Source: an uncultured Collinsella sp.
Lineage (GTDB): Bacteria; Actinomycetota; Coriobacteriia; Coriobacteriales; Coriobacteriaceae
Length of the DNA: 15,988 nt
Reading direction: 5' to 3'
NCBI GenBank assembly: GCA_958419975.1
Contig: CATZIG010000024.1
Span: forward strand, 1-15,988
In this document: positions 7,147 through 13,316 of the stretch, in pieces
Position numbering within the stretch: position 1 is the first letter of the stretch
Layout: each line of letters starts with the position of its first letter
Position numbers and translations under genes: made by a program
Notes under the pieces: model-generated
Seen by the model: the letters and a program-made list of their open reading frames with translations, nothing else
Databases searched by the model: none
What the model was told of the DNA's origin: nothing

Positions 7147-8043
7147 GTGACCGATTGGTCCCTGACCCTTTCTGCGCCGGCAAAGATAAACCTCTACCTG
7201 GGGGTTCATACCGAGCGTGACGACCGTGGCTACCACAAGGTCGATTCCCTGATGGCAGCCGTCGGTCTTGCCGATATCGTGACGGTCGCTCCGGCGCAGG
7301 AGCTGACCGTCCAGACGGTTCCGGCATCCGACTTTCCCATGCAAAAGAATACGGCGTATCGTGCCGCGCTCGCTATGGCCGAGCATTATGGGCGCGAGGC
7401 CAATATCTGCGCGACGATCGAGAAGCACATTCCGCTGTGTGCTGGTCTGGGCGGTCCGTCGACGGACGCCGCGGCGGTCATTGTCGCCTTAGCGGAGCTC
7501 TGGGGCGTCGACCGCAGCGATCCTGCGCTGGATGACATCGCGCGCGGTATTGGCGCTGATGTGCCGTTCTTTTTGCATGCGAGCCCCGCATTCTATGTGG
7601 GCGGGGGAGATGTGCTGGCAACCGAGTACCCCGCGCTGCCCGCAACGCCCGTTGTGTTGGTCAAGCCGCGCGAGGCGAGCGTTTCAACAATTGAAGCCTA
7701 TCGACGTTTTGATGAGAACCCGGTACCGGCAGACAAGCCCGGCGCGATCGCTTCGGCCCTGCGTGCTGGGGATGCCGAGACGGCATACGCGCTCATCCAC
7801 AACAATTTGGGCGTCATTTCCGCACAGATGGAGCCGCAGATTCAAACGGTTCTCGATTGGCTGCGTAAACAGGACGGCACCGTTGCTGTAGATGTGTGCG
7901 GATCGGGTGCCTGCTCGTTTGCCATTTGCGACACCGCCGACATGGCCGAAAGGCTTGCCGACGCTGCCCAGCAAAACGGCTGGTGGTCCTGCGCGACGGA
8001 GCTCATTCCCAACACGGTTCGCGTCGAAGTGCCAAAGAAGTAA
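7147..8043 (+). CDS. ispE: 4-diphosphocytidyl-2-C-methyl-D-erythritol kinase
   Basis: IspE phosphorylates CDP-ME at its 2-hydroxyl using ATP, the fourth step of the non-mevalonate (MEP) route to isoprenoids, which includes the undecaprenyl carrier for peptidoglycan. The 298-aa protein has the GHMP kinase motifs in order. These are PAKINLYLGV (K13 and N15 near the substrate), the ATP loop AGLGGPSTDAA (99-109), IGADVPFFL with the presumed catalytic D138, and the third motif CGSGACSFA (251-259). The ATP loop has GGPST where GGGSS is commoner, a tolerated variation. The start is GTG at 7147, with GAGGAG 8 bp upstream inside veg, so expression is coupled to veg. No terminator stem is visible between its stop and the tRNA gene. 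Confidence 0.95.
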   Translation: MTDWSLTLSAPAKINLYLGVHTERDDRGYHKVDSLMAAVGLADIVTVAPAQELTVQTVPASDFPMQKNTAYRAALAMAEHYGREANICATIEKHIPLCAGLGGPSTDAAAVIVALAELWGVDRSDPALDDIARGIGADVPFFLHASPAFYVGGGDVLATEYPALPATPVVLVKPREASVSTIEAYRRFDENPVPADKPGAIASALRAGDAETAYALIHNNLGVISAQMEPQIQTVLDWLRKQDGTVAVDVCGSGACSFAICDTADMAERLADAAQQNGWWSCATELIPNTVRVEVPKK

Positions 8044-8075
8044 AAATTTCTCTAGCACATGGCGGAAATCTTTGT

Positions 8076-8084
8076 TACTATAGT
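8076..8084 (+). promoter_or_regulatory. -10 region for the tRNA-Pro gene
   Basis: TACTATAGT contains overlapping -10-like hexamers TACTAT and TATAGT, placing a start close to the first base of the tRNA. No good -35 box is seen at the proper distance, so read-through from ispE may contribute. Confidence 0.45.
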
Positions 8085-8092
8085 CGAGCTAA

Positions 8093-8169
8093 CGGGTTGT
8101 GGCTCAGTTTGGTAGAGCACTGCGTTCGGGACGCAGGGGTCGCTGGTTCAAATCCAGTCAACCCGACCA
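8093..8169 (+). tRNA. tRNA-Pro (anticodon CGG)
   Basis: The 77-nt segment folds into a full cloverleaf. The acceptor stem CGGGTTG (8093-8099) pairs with CAACCCG (8159-8165); A8166 is the discriminator, and CCA (8167-8169) is encoded. The D stem is GCTC/GAGC (8102-8105, 8115-8118). The anticodon stem is CTGCG/CGCAG (8120-8124, 8132-8136) with loop TTCGGGA, so the anticodon CGG at 8127-8129 reads the proline codon CCG. The T arm is GCTGG/CCAGT with loop TTCAAAT, including one G-T wobble. G37 follows the anticodon, as expected for tRNA-Pro. Confidence 0.97.
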
Positions 8170-8179
8170 GAGCATGAGG

Positions 8180-8208
8180 AGGGACCGCTTCTTGCGGTCC
8201 CTTTTTTT
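8180..8208 (+). terminator. Intrinsic terminator of tRNA-Pro
   Basis: AGGGACCGC (8180-8188) pairs perfectly with GCGGTCCCT (8194-8202) around TTCTT and is followed by a T tract to 8208. It begins 10 nt after the CCA end. Confidence 0.95.
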
Positions 8209-8259
8209 AGCTATTGTTGCTCTTGTTGTGATTCCAAGCTGCATGCAGGCCCGCTGCGG

Positions 8260-8265
8260 TATAAT
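8260..8265 (+). promoter_or_regulatory. -10 box for tatA
   Basis: A perfect TATAAT at 8260-8265 lies 39 bp before the tatA ATG and after the tRNA terminator, so it is well placed to start a short leader. No convincing -35 hexamer is seen 16-18 bp upstream. Confidence 0.55.
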
Positions 8266-8304
8266 CCATCGAGCTTGTTTGCATTGATTCCGGGAGGAAA
8301 GTAC

Positions 8305-8574
8305 ATGTTCCCTAAAGGCTTTGAGTGGGTAGTTATCCTTATTGTCGCCCTGTTGATTTTTGGGCCTAAGAACCTGCCGAAGCTCGGCAAGTCGCTTGGC
8401 TCTACCGTCAAGAACATCCGTGAGGGCATGGAAGGCGACAAGGGCGAGTCCAAGCAGGCCGAGGACGTTGTGGTCGAGGAGTCCGAGGAGGACAAGGAGA
8501 TCGCTGACCTCGAGGCTAAGCTCGCTGCTGCCAAGAAAAAGAAGGCAGAGGACGGCGACGCGGACGCAGAGTAG
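8305..8574 (+). CDS. tatA: Sec-independent (Tat) translocase protein TatA/E
   Basis: TatA forms the protein-conducting part of the twin-arginine translocase, which exports folded proteins across the cytoplasmic membrane. The 89-aa protein has the family layout. There is a short N-terminus, one membrane helix (WVVILIVALLIFG, about 8-20), the FGP hinge at 19-21, an amphipathic helix (PKNLPKLGKSLGSTVKNIREG), and a charged, probably disordered tail rich in Glu and Lys. I chose the ATG at 8305 because GGGAGGA lies 6 bp upstream; an in-frame TTG at 8275 has no such site and would put a polar extension before the membrane helix. No tatC is present in the window. The gene is monocistronic, between the tRNA terminator and its own terminator. 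TatA and TatE cannot be told apart from this sequence alone. Confidence 0.9.
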   Translation: MFPKGFEWVVILIVALLIFGPKNLPKLGKSLGSTVKNIREGMEGDKGESKQAEDVVVEESEEDKEIADLEAKLAAAKKKKAEDGDADAE

Positions 8575-8599
8575 TCCCATCCCTTTGGGGTGAGCACCT

Positions 8600-8632
8600 G
8601 ACCGGCTTGCCCGCAGGCTAGCCGGTCTTTTT
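8600..8632 (+). terminator. Intrinsic terminator of tatA
   Basis: GACCGGCTTGCC (8600-8611) pairs with GGCTAGCCGGTC (8616-8627) with one mismatch around CGCA and is followed by five T (8628-8632). It lies 25 bp after the tatA stop. Confidence 0.93.
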
Positions 8633-8680
8633 CGTTTTGTTGACAGTTGATCGTTACATCATAGTTGGGGAGATATCCGT

Positions 8681-9151
8681 ATGGACGCAAGCCAGATCGT
8701 ACTGACCGCTGAGGGCCGCCAGAAGCTCGTCGAGGAGCTCGCTTGGCGTGAGGGCGATTACGCCAAGGAGATCGTCGAGGACATTAAGGAAGCCCGTGCG
8801 TTCGGCGACCTTTCGGAGAACTCCGAGTACGATGCCGCCAAGGACAAGCAGGCCCAGAACGCCGCTCGTATCGCCGAGATTCAGGCTATTCTCGCCAACG
8901 CCCAGGTTGCTGCCACCACGGGTGATCTGACCGTCTCCATCGGTTCCACCGTTTCGTTGATTGATCCCAACGGCGAGGTCATGGAAGTCACGCTCGTCGG
9001 TACCACCGAGACCAACTCGCTCGAGCACAAGATCTCCAACGAGTCTCCGGTCGGCCACGCCATCATCGGTCACGGCGAGGGTGACTCCGTCGAGGTCGTT
9101 ACGCCTTCTGGCAAGACCCGCGTCTACACCATCGCCAAGATTGCACGCTAG
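8681..9151 (+). CDS. greA: Transcription elongation factor GreA
   Basis: GreA binds the secondary channel of RNA polymerase and stimulates cleavage of backtracked RNA, rescuing paused complexes. The 156-aa length is standard. The N-terminal coiled coil (about 10-75) carries the tip motif FGDLSENSEYDAAKDKQ, including the acidic tip residues D43 and E46 that activate the polymerase magnesium. The C-terminal domain contains the expected GSTVSLIDPNGEVMEVTLVG and ISNESPVGHAIIGHGEGDSVEV. The ATG at 8681 follows GGGGAG with 8-bp spacing. Since tatA ends in a terminator, greA needs its own promoter. A TTGACA at 8640-8645 is present, but the only -10-like sequence (CATAGT, 8660-8665) is too close, so the promoter is unresolved. 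Confidence 0.96.
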   Translation: MDASQIVLTAEGRQKLVEELAWREGDYAKEIVEDIKEARAFGDLSENSEYDAAKDKQAQNAARIAEIQAILANAQVAATTGDLTVSIGSTVSLIDPNGEVMEVTLVGTTETNSLEHKISNESPVGHAIIGHGEGDSVEVVTPSGKTRVYTIAKIAR

Positions 9152-9179
9152 ACCACGGTCCCGCGTAAAGGTATGTTTT

Positions 9180-9212
9180 CGCTCCCTGGGACCGAATCCT
9201 GGGGAGCGTTTT
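9180..9212 (+). terminator. Intrinsic terminator between greA and lysS
   Basis: CGCTCCCTGGGA (9180-9191) pairs with TCCTGGGGAGCG (9197-9208), including two G-T wobbles, around CCGAA and is followed by four T (9209-9212). Its end is only 5 bp before the lysS ribosome binding site. It could therefore end greA transcripts or act as a leader attenuator for lysS. Confidence 0.8.
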
Positions 9213-9230
9213 AGTTTGAGGAGCTAACTT

Positions 9231-11195
9231 ATGGCAGAGAACCAGAACGCCGCCGATCAGGCATCGACGCTCAACGATGAACGCGCCACCCGCCTGGCCA
9301 AGCGCGCCTCCCTGTTCGAGGCGGGCCAGAATCCGTACCCCGAGCACTCCGAGATCGAGGACTACGTTGCCGACATCGAGGCTAAGTATGCCGAGCTTGC
9401 CGATGGCGAAGACACCGAGGACGTCGTAAAGATCGGCGGCCGCGTGGTTGCCAAGCGTGGTCAGGGCAAGATCATGTTCATCGTCGTCCGCGACGCGACT
9501 GGCGAGATTCAGCTGTTCTGCCGTATTAACGACATGGACGAGGCGGCTTGGAGCACGCTTAAGGCCCTCGACCTTGGCGATATCCTGGGCGTGACCGGCG
9601 TGGTCGTGCGCACCAAGCGCGGCCAGCTTTCCGTCGCCCCTAAGAGCGCGACCCTGCTCTCCAAGGCCGTTCGCCCGCTGCCCGAGAAGTTCCACGGTCT
9701 CTCCGACAAGGAGACCCGTTATCGTCAGCGTTACGTCGACCTCATTGCTAACGACGATGTTCGCGAGACCTTCCGCAAGCGCTCGCAGATCCTCTCCACC
9801 TTCCGTCGCTTTATGGAGTCCGACGGCTACATGGAGGTCGAGACCCCCATCCTGCAGACCATCCAGGGTGGCGCTACGGCCAAGCCGTTCATCACGCACT
9901 TCAACGCTCTCGATCAGGAATGCTACCTGCGCATCGCTACCGAGCTGCACCTCAAGCGCTGCATCGTCGGCGGTTTTGAGCGCGTCTTCGAGATTGGCCG
10001 CATCTTCCGTAACGAGGGTATGGACCTCACCCACAACCCCGAGTTCACCACGATGGAGGCCTACCGTGCCTTCTCCGATCTCGAGGGCATGAAGGCGCTC
10101 GCCCAGGGCGTCATCAAGGCTGCCAACAAGGCCATCGGCAACCCCGAGGTCATCGAGTACCAGGGCCAGACTATCGACCTGTCCGGTGAGTGGGCAAGCC
10201 GTCCCATGACTGATATTGTCTCTGACGTGCTCGGCAAGAAGGTCACCATCGACACGCCCGCCGAGGAGCTTGCTGCCGCCGCGCGCGAGAAGGGTCTGGA
10301 GATCAAGCCCGAGTGGACTGCTGGCAAGATCATCGCCGAGATTTACGATGAGCTGGGCGAGGACACCATCGTCAACCCGACCTTCGTGTGCGATTACCCC
10401 ATCGAGGTCAGTCCGCTCGCCAAGCGTTTTGAGGACGACCCGCGTCTGACCCACCGCTTTGAGCTGGTCATCGCCGGCCACGAGTACGCCAACGCATTCT
10501 CCGAGCTCAACGACCCGGTCGATCAGGCCGAGCGCTTTGCTGCCCAGATGGCCGAGAAGGCCGGCGGCGACGATGAGGCCATGGAGTATGACGAGGACTA
10601 CGTGCGCGCCCTCGAGTACGGTATGCCTCCCGCGGGCGGCATTGGCATTGGTATCGACCGCGTGGTCATGCTGCTCACCAACCAGGCTTCTATCCGCGAA
10701 GTCCTGCTGTTCCCGCACATGAAGCCCGAGAAGGGTTTCCAGTCCGGTGCCGCTGCCGCCAAGGCTGCAGAGGCCGGCAGCGCCGCGAGCCCGTTCGTTA
10801 CGTCGCTTAAGCCCACGCTCGATTACTCCAAGATCGCCGTTGAGCCGCTGTTCGAGGAGTTCGTCGACTTTGATACCTTCTCCAAGAGCGATTTCCGCGC
10901 TGTGAAGGTCAAGGCATGCGAGGCCGTCAAGAAGTCCAAGAAGCTGCTGAACTTTACGCTCGACGACGGTACCGGTACCGACCGCACCATCCTCTCCGGC
11001 ATCCATGAATACTATGAGCCCGAGGACCTGGTCGGCAAGACCCTGCTTGCAATCACCAATCTGCCTCCGCGCAAGATGATGGGCATCCCCAGCTGCGGCA
11101 TGCTCATCAGTGCTATCCACGAGGAGGAGGGCGAGGAGCGCCTCAACCTGATCCAGCTCGACGCTTCTATCCCCGCTGGCGCAAAGATGTGCTAA
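9231..11195 (+). CDS. lysS: Class II lysyl-tRNA synthetase with a C-terminal MetG/Trbp111-type tRNA-binding domain
   Basis: LysRS activates lysine with ATP and attaches it to tRNA-Lys. Residues 1 to about 500 form an ordinary class II LysRS. The N-terminal OB-fold anticodon domain contains IGGRVVAKRGQGKIMFIVVRD; motif 2 is RIFRNEGMDLTHNPEF (257 onward), AGHEYANAFSELNDP binds substrate, and motif 3 is GIGIGIDRVV (470-479), ending in LLFPHMKPE. An alanine-rich linker (about 503-520) leads to an extra domain at about 540-654. That domain reads DFDTFSKSDFRAVKVKACEAV, then LSGIHEYYEPEDLVGKTLL and NLPPRKMMGIPSCGM, which match the EMAP-II-like tRNA-binding domain normally fused to MetRS or found alone as Trbp111. 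The total of 654 aa exceeds the usual 490-510. The extra domain probably raises general tRNA affinity or mediates dimerisation. GAGGAG lies 7 bp before the ATG. Confidence 0.96.
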   Translation: MAENQNAADQASTLNDERATRLAKRASLFEAGQNPYPEHSEIEDYVADIEAKYAELADGEDTEDVVKIGGRVVAKRGQGKIMFIVVRDATGEIQLFCRINDMDEAAWSTLKALDLGDILGVTGVVVRTKRGQLSVAPKSATLLSKAVRPLPEKFHGLSDKETRYRQRYVDLIANDDVRETFRKRSQILSTFRRFMESDGYMEVETPILQTIQGGATAKPFITHFNALDQECYLRIATELHLKRCIVGGFERVFEIGRIFRNEGMDLTHNPEFTTMEAYRAFSDLEGMKALAQGVIKAANKAIGNPEVIEYQGQTIDLSGEWASRPMTDIVSDVLGKKVTIDTPAEELAAAAREKGLEIKPEWTAGKIIAEIYDELGEDTIVNPTFVCDYPIEVSPLAKRFEDDPRLTHRFELVIAGHEYANAFSELNDPVDQAERFAAQMAEKAGGDDEAMEYDEDYVRALEYGMPPAGGIGIGIDRVVMLLTNQASIREVLLFPHMKPEKGFQSGAAAAKAAEAGSAASPFVTSLKPTLDYSKIAVEPLFEEFVDFDTFSKSDFRAVKVKACEAVKKSKKLLNFTLDDGTGTDRTILSGIHEYYEPEDLVGKTLLAITNLPPRKMMGIPSCGMLISAIHEEEGEERLNLIQLDASIPAGAKMC

Positions 11196-11198
11196 CGA

Positions 11199-11225
11199 GT
11201 TACGCGGTTCTACGAACCGCGTAAC
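11199..11225 (+). other. Perfect 12-bp hairpin just after lysS, no T tract
   Basis: GTTACGCGGTTC (11199-11210) pairs perfectly with GAACCGCGTAAC (11214-11225) around a TAC loop, starting three bases after the lysS stop. It is followed by GGCTCG rather than T residues. A 3'-end stabiliser or a stall point upstream of the second hairpin is possible. Confidence 0.7.
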
Positions 11226-11273
11226 GGCTCGACGCTGCGCGGGCCGCATTTGGACAATCTGACGTTCAACTTC

Positions 11274-11308
11274 AAGGGCGCGACCAGAAGGTCAGCGCCC
11301 TTTCGTTT
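11274..11308 (+). terminator. Probable terminator of lysS
   Basis: AAGGGCGCGACC (11274-11285) pairs with GGTC plus GCGCCCTT (11290-11302) around AGAA, with one bulged A at 11294, and is followed by TCGTTT. The stem is strong and the T tract is broken, so it is probably but not certainly an intrinsic terminator. Confidence 0.6.
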
Positions 11309-11362
11309 CACGTCACCTTGTCACAAATGCGACCCGCTCGCTGGCGTTGCCAAAACATCGAT

Positions 11363-11420
11363 GTAGTCATTGGGGACGCTCTTAAACGACTAGTCATTCA
11401 AGAGCGTCCCCAATGACTAC
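11363..11420. repeat. Palindromic intergenic repeat with perfect 21-bp arms
   Basis: Arms 11363-11383 and 11400-11420 are exact reverse complements over 21 bp. The left arm reads GTAGTCATTGGGGACG followed by CTCTT, and the loop is 16 nt (11384-11399). The loop holds the 8-bp palindrome GACTAGTC and a third copy of TAGTCATT (11391-11398) that repeats the start of the left arm (11364-11371). There is no T tract, so it is not an intrinsic terminator. Its head sequence recurs at 13096. It looks like a REP-like or miniature mobile palindrome. Confidence 0.85.
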
Positions 11421-11526
11421 TCAACGGCTATTGCGCACGTGGCTCGCATGACAGCCGTCTCTTTTATGTTTCCTTTAGCCGTCGCTGCCTAGGATGGGGG
11501 TTAGTCGATAGGAAGGGAGCACCGGG

Positions 11527-13095
11527 ATGGACGATGCGAGCGAGCGCGCGATTGAAGAGGACATGCTCGATCAGTTCAATTACTTTGATGATGAGGACGA
11601 GGAGCTGATCGACCGTCGCGAGCCAGCGCCGCTTGACTCATTTGATCTAGTCGATGAAGAGGCTGATGAGGTTGAGGGCGAATCAGCGGAGCCCCCACAG
11701 CCTACGCGCCTTGACTCGCTGCTTTCGAGAGCCCCCATGCACCATGGTGTCCGTGCCGGCGCGCTCCATATGAAAACTGACTGGCGCCAGATCGTGACCG
11801 CGGGCGATGAGCTTGCCGTCGATGCGCCACTTACCGACAAATCATCCATCATCTGCCGCACCGGTATGCTTATGCTCGCGAGCGGAACGGGTGCCTGGCG
11901 TGTACGCGATACCATGAATCGTGTCGCCGCCGTACTTGGTGTCACCGTCCACGTTGACTTAAGTCTCCTGTCGTTTGAGTGCACCTGCATCGAAGGCGGC
12001 CACTGCTTTAACGAGGTTGTCAGCCTGCCCACAACGGGCGTCAATACCCATCGCATTTGGATGATGGAGAGCTTCCTAAAGGAAATCGAGACCTATGGTC
12101 GTCGCTTCACGGTGCATGAGTATCACGAGATGCTCAAGACCGTAGAGAGCTCAAAACCTGATTACGCGCCTTGGCAACAGGGCCTTGCGGCGGCCTGCGC
12201 CTGTGGCGCCTTTGTCTTTTTACTTGGTGGGGGTCCCATTGAGATGGCATGTGCGTTCGTGGGCGCGGGCGTCGGCAACTTTGCCCGCTCTCATATCCTC
12301 AAGCAGGGCCTCGGCCAGTTTAGCGCGTTGACGTTTGGTGTCGCGCTGGCCTGCATCTCGTATTTGCTGGCGTTGCTCGGCCTTGGCCAGGTCATTCCGG
12401 GGGCAATGTCGCACCAAGAAGGCTATATTGGTGCCATGCTCTTTGTGATCCCCGGCTTTCCCCTTATTACGGCAGGCCTCGACATCGCAAAGCTCGATAT
12501 GCGAAGCGGCATCGAGCGTCTTTCGTATGCTGTGTCAATTATTGTGATGGCGACCCTCGTAGGTTGGATGGTTGCCGAATGTGTGGGGCTGGCGCCGGAT
12601 GACTTCGCCCCGCTCGGCCTCTCGCCGTTGGCTCTTACGCTCTTGCGCATACTGATGAGCTTTATCGGTGTATTTGGCTTCTCGGTTATGTTCAACAGCC
12701 CGGTAAAGATGGCCGCGGCGGCCGGTCTGATCGGCGCCGTGTCCAATACCTTGCGCCTTACGCTCGTCGATGCGCCGACGATGCTTCCCTTCCTGGGCCT
12801 GAGCGTAGGCATGCCTCCCGAGGCGGCTGCATTTATCGGGGCGCTCGTATCGGGCCTGCTGGCAAGCCTGGCAGAAATCAAGCTCACCTACCCACGTATC
12901 GCCCTCACGGTGCCATCGATTGTCATTATGGTGCCGGGCTTGTACCTGTATCGTTCGATGTATTACATGTGCACCTTCGACACGGTCAATATGCTCGGCT
13001 GGTTTGTGCGCGCGGTGCTCATCGTGGCGTTTTTGCCCGTTGGCTTGGGCGTGGCACGTACGCTCACTGACCCTCGCTGGCGCCACACCAGCTAA
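11527..13095 (+). CDS. Threonine/serine exporter family protein (ThrE type)
   Basis: The 522-aa protein is predicted to export threonine and serine using the proton motive force, as ThrE of Corynebacterium glutamicum (489 aa) does. It has a single-chain ThrE layout. Residues 1 to about 65 are a very acidic, probably disordered extension, and about 100-215 are the soluble part (ICRTGMLMLASGTGAWRVRDTMNRVA). A set of roughly ten hydrophobic segments runs from about residue 219 to 512. The family signature IPGFPLITAGLDIAKLDMRSGIERL lies near 308. The second half (about 385-510) matches the ThrE_2/DUF3815 part, with PPEAAAFIGALVSGLLA and VPSIVIMVPG. The ATG at 11527 follows GGAAGGGAG. Compared with the housekeeping genes to its left it uses more varied third positions, but no clear sign of transfer is visible. 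The substrate is inferred from the family. It seems to be monocistronic. Confidence 0.88.
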   Translation: MDDASERAIEEDMLDQFNYFDDEDEELIDRREPAPLDSFDLVDEEADEVEGESAEPPQPTRLDSLLSRAPMHHGVRAGALHMKTDWRQIVTAGDELAVDAPLTDKSSIICRTGMLMLASGTGAWRVRDTMNRVAAVLGVTVHVDLSLLSFECTCIEGGHCFNEVVSLPTTGVNTHRIWMMESFLKEIETYGRRFTVHEYHEMLKTVESSKPDYAPWQQGLAAACACGAFVFLLGGGPIEMACAFVGAGVGNFARSHILKQGLGQFSALTFGVALACISYLLALLGLGQVIPGAMSHQEGYIGAMLFVIPGFPLITAGLDIAKLDMRSGIERLSYAVSIIVMATLVGWMVAECVGLAPDDFAPLGLSPLALTLLRILMSFIGVFGFSVMFNSPVKMAAAAGLIGAVSNTLRLTLVDAPTMLPFLGLSVGMPPEAAAFIGALVSGLLASLAEIKLTYPRIALTVPSIVIMVPGLYLYRSMYYMCTFDTVNMLGWFVRAVLIVAFLPVGLGVARTLTDPRWRHTS

Positions 13096-13120
13096 TTAGT
13101 CGTTGGGGACGTCCCAACGG
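13096..13120. repeat. Short palindromic TTGGGGACG repeat right after the exporter stop
   Basis: TTAGTCGTTGGGGACG at 13096-13111 matches the head of the palindrome at 11363 in 14 of 16 positions. CGTTGGGGACG continues into TCCCAACG, so 13101-13119 is itself a near-perfect palindrome apart from one extra G. It appears to be a shortened member of the same repeat family. It lacks a T tract. Confidence 0.65.
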
Positions 13121-13223
13121 ATCAAGTGCGCCTCGCATCTCCACAAACTCAACGCTTACGAAGCGCGTGCCGTTCGTGTTAGGGTAGTTCCACCACATAA
13201 GTAGTCGCAGACGCACGTACCAC

Positions 13224-13272
13224 GGGCGGGCGAGATGAAGTCCCAGTTACTCCATCTTGCCCGCCCATTTTT
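13224..13272 (+). terminator. Terminator-like hairpin upstream of the DUF2798 gene (possible attenuator)
   Basis: GGGCGGGCGAGATG (13224-13237) pairs with CATCTTGCCCGCCC (13253-13266) over 14 bp with one G-T wobble, around a 15-nt loop, followed by ATTTTT (13267-13272). It is a strong intrinsic terminator by shape. It lies 129 bp after the exporter gene and 44 bp before the DUF2798 ATG. It could end exporter transcripts, or sit in the leader of the next gene and control read-through. Confidence 0.8.
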
Positions 13273-13316
13273 GTTGCGTGGTGTTGCGGCGTAACACAGA
13301 AAGGATTTCGCCCTTT

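Larger units (their letters stand above)
11196..11526. other. 331-bp intergenic region between lysS and the exporter gene
   Basis: No gene is visible. The left half holds the two hairpins after lysS and the middle holds the 58-bp palindromic repeat at 11363-11420. The right end holds a weak -10-like TAGGAT (11490-11495) and the ribosome binding site of the exporter gene (GGAAGGGAG, 11511-11519). A/T content rises locally around the palindrome and at 11461-11475. Confidence 0.6.

Noticed and set aside
8275..8304. Upstream TTG start for tatA
   Set aside because: There is no ribosome binding site, and it lies only about 10 bp after the TATAAT -10 box, close to the transcription start itself.
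8640..8665. TTGACA with CATAGT as the greA promoter
   Set aside because: The spacer is 14 bp, too short, and the start would fall on the ribosome binding site. Other alignments lack one of the two boxes.
9099..11249. A 716-codon open frame on the - strand opposite lysS
   Set aside because: It mirrors the lysS coding frame. Its open state follows from GC-rich codon bias, its translation is low in complexity and matches no family, and no ribosome binding site supports it.
13257..13316. Upstream start for the DUF2798 protein inside the hairpin
   Set aside because: The start codon would be within the terminator stem, while the ATG at 13317 has AGAAAGGA before it.
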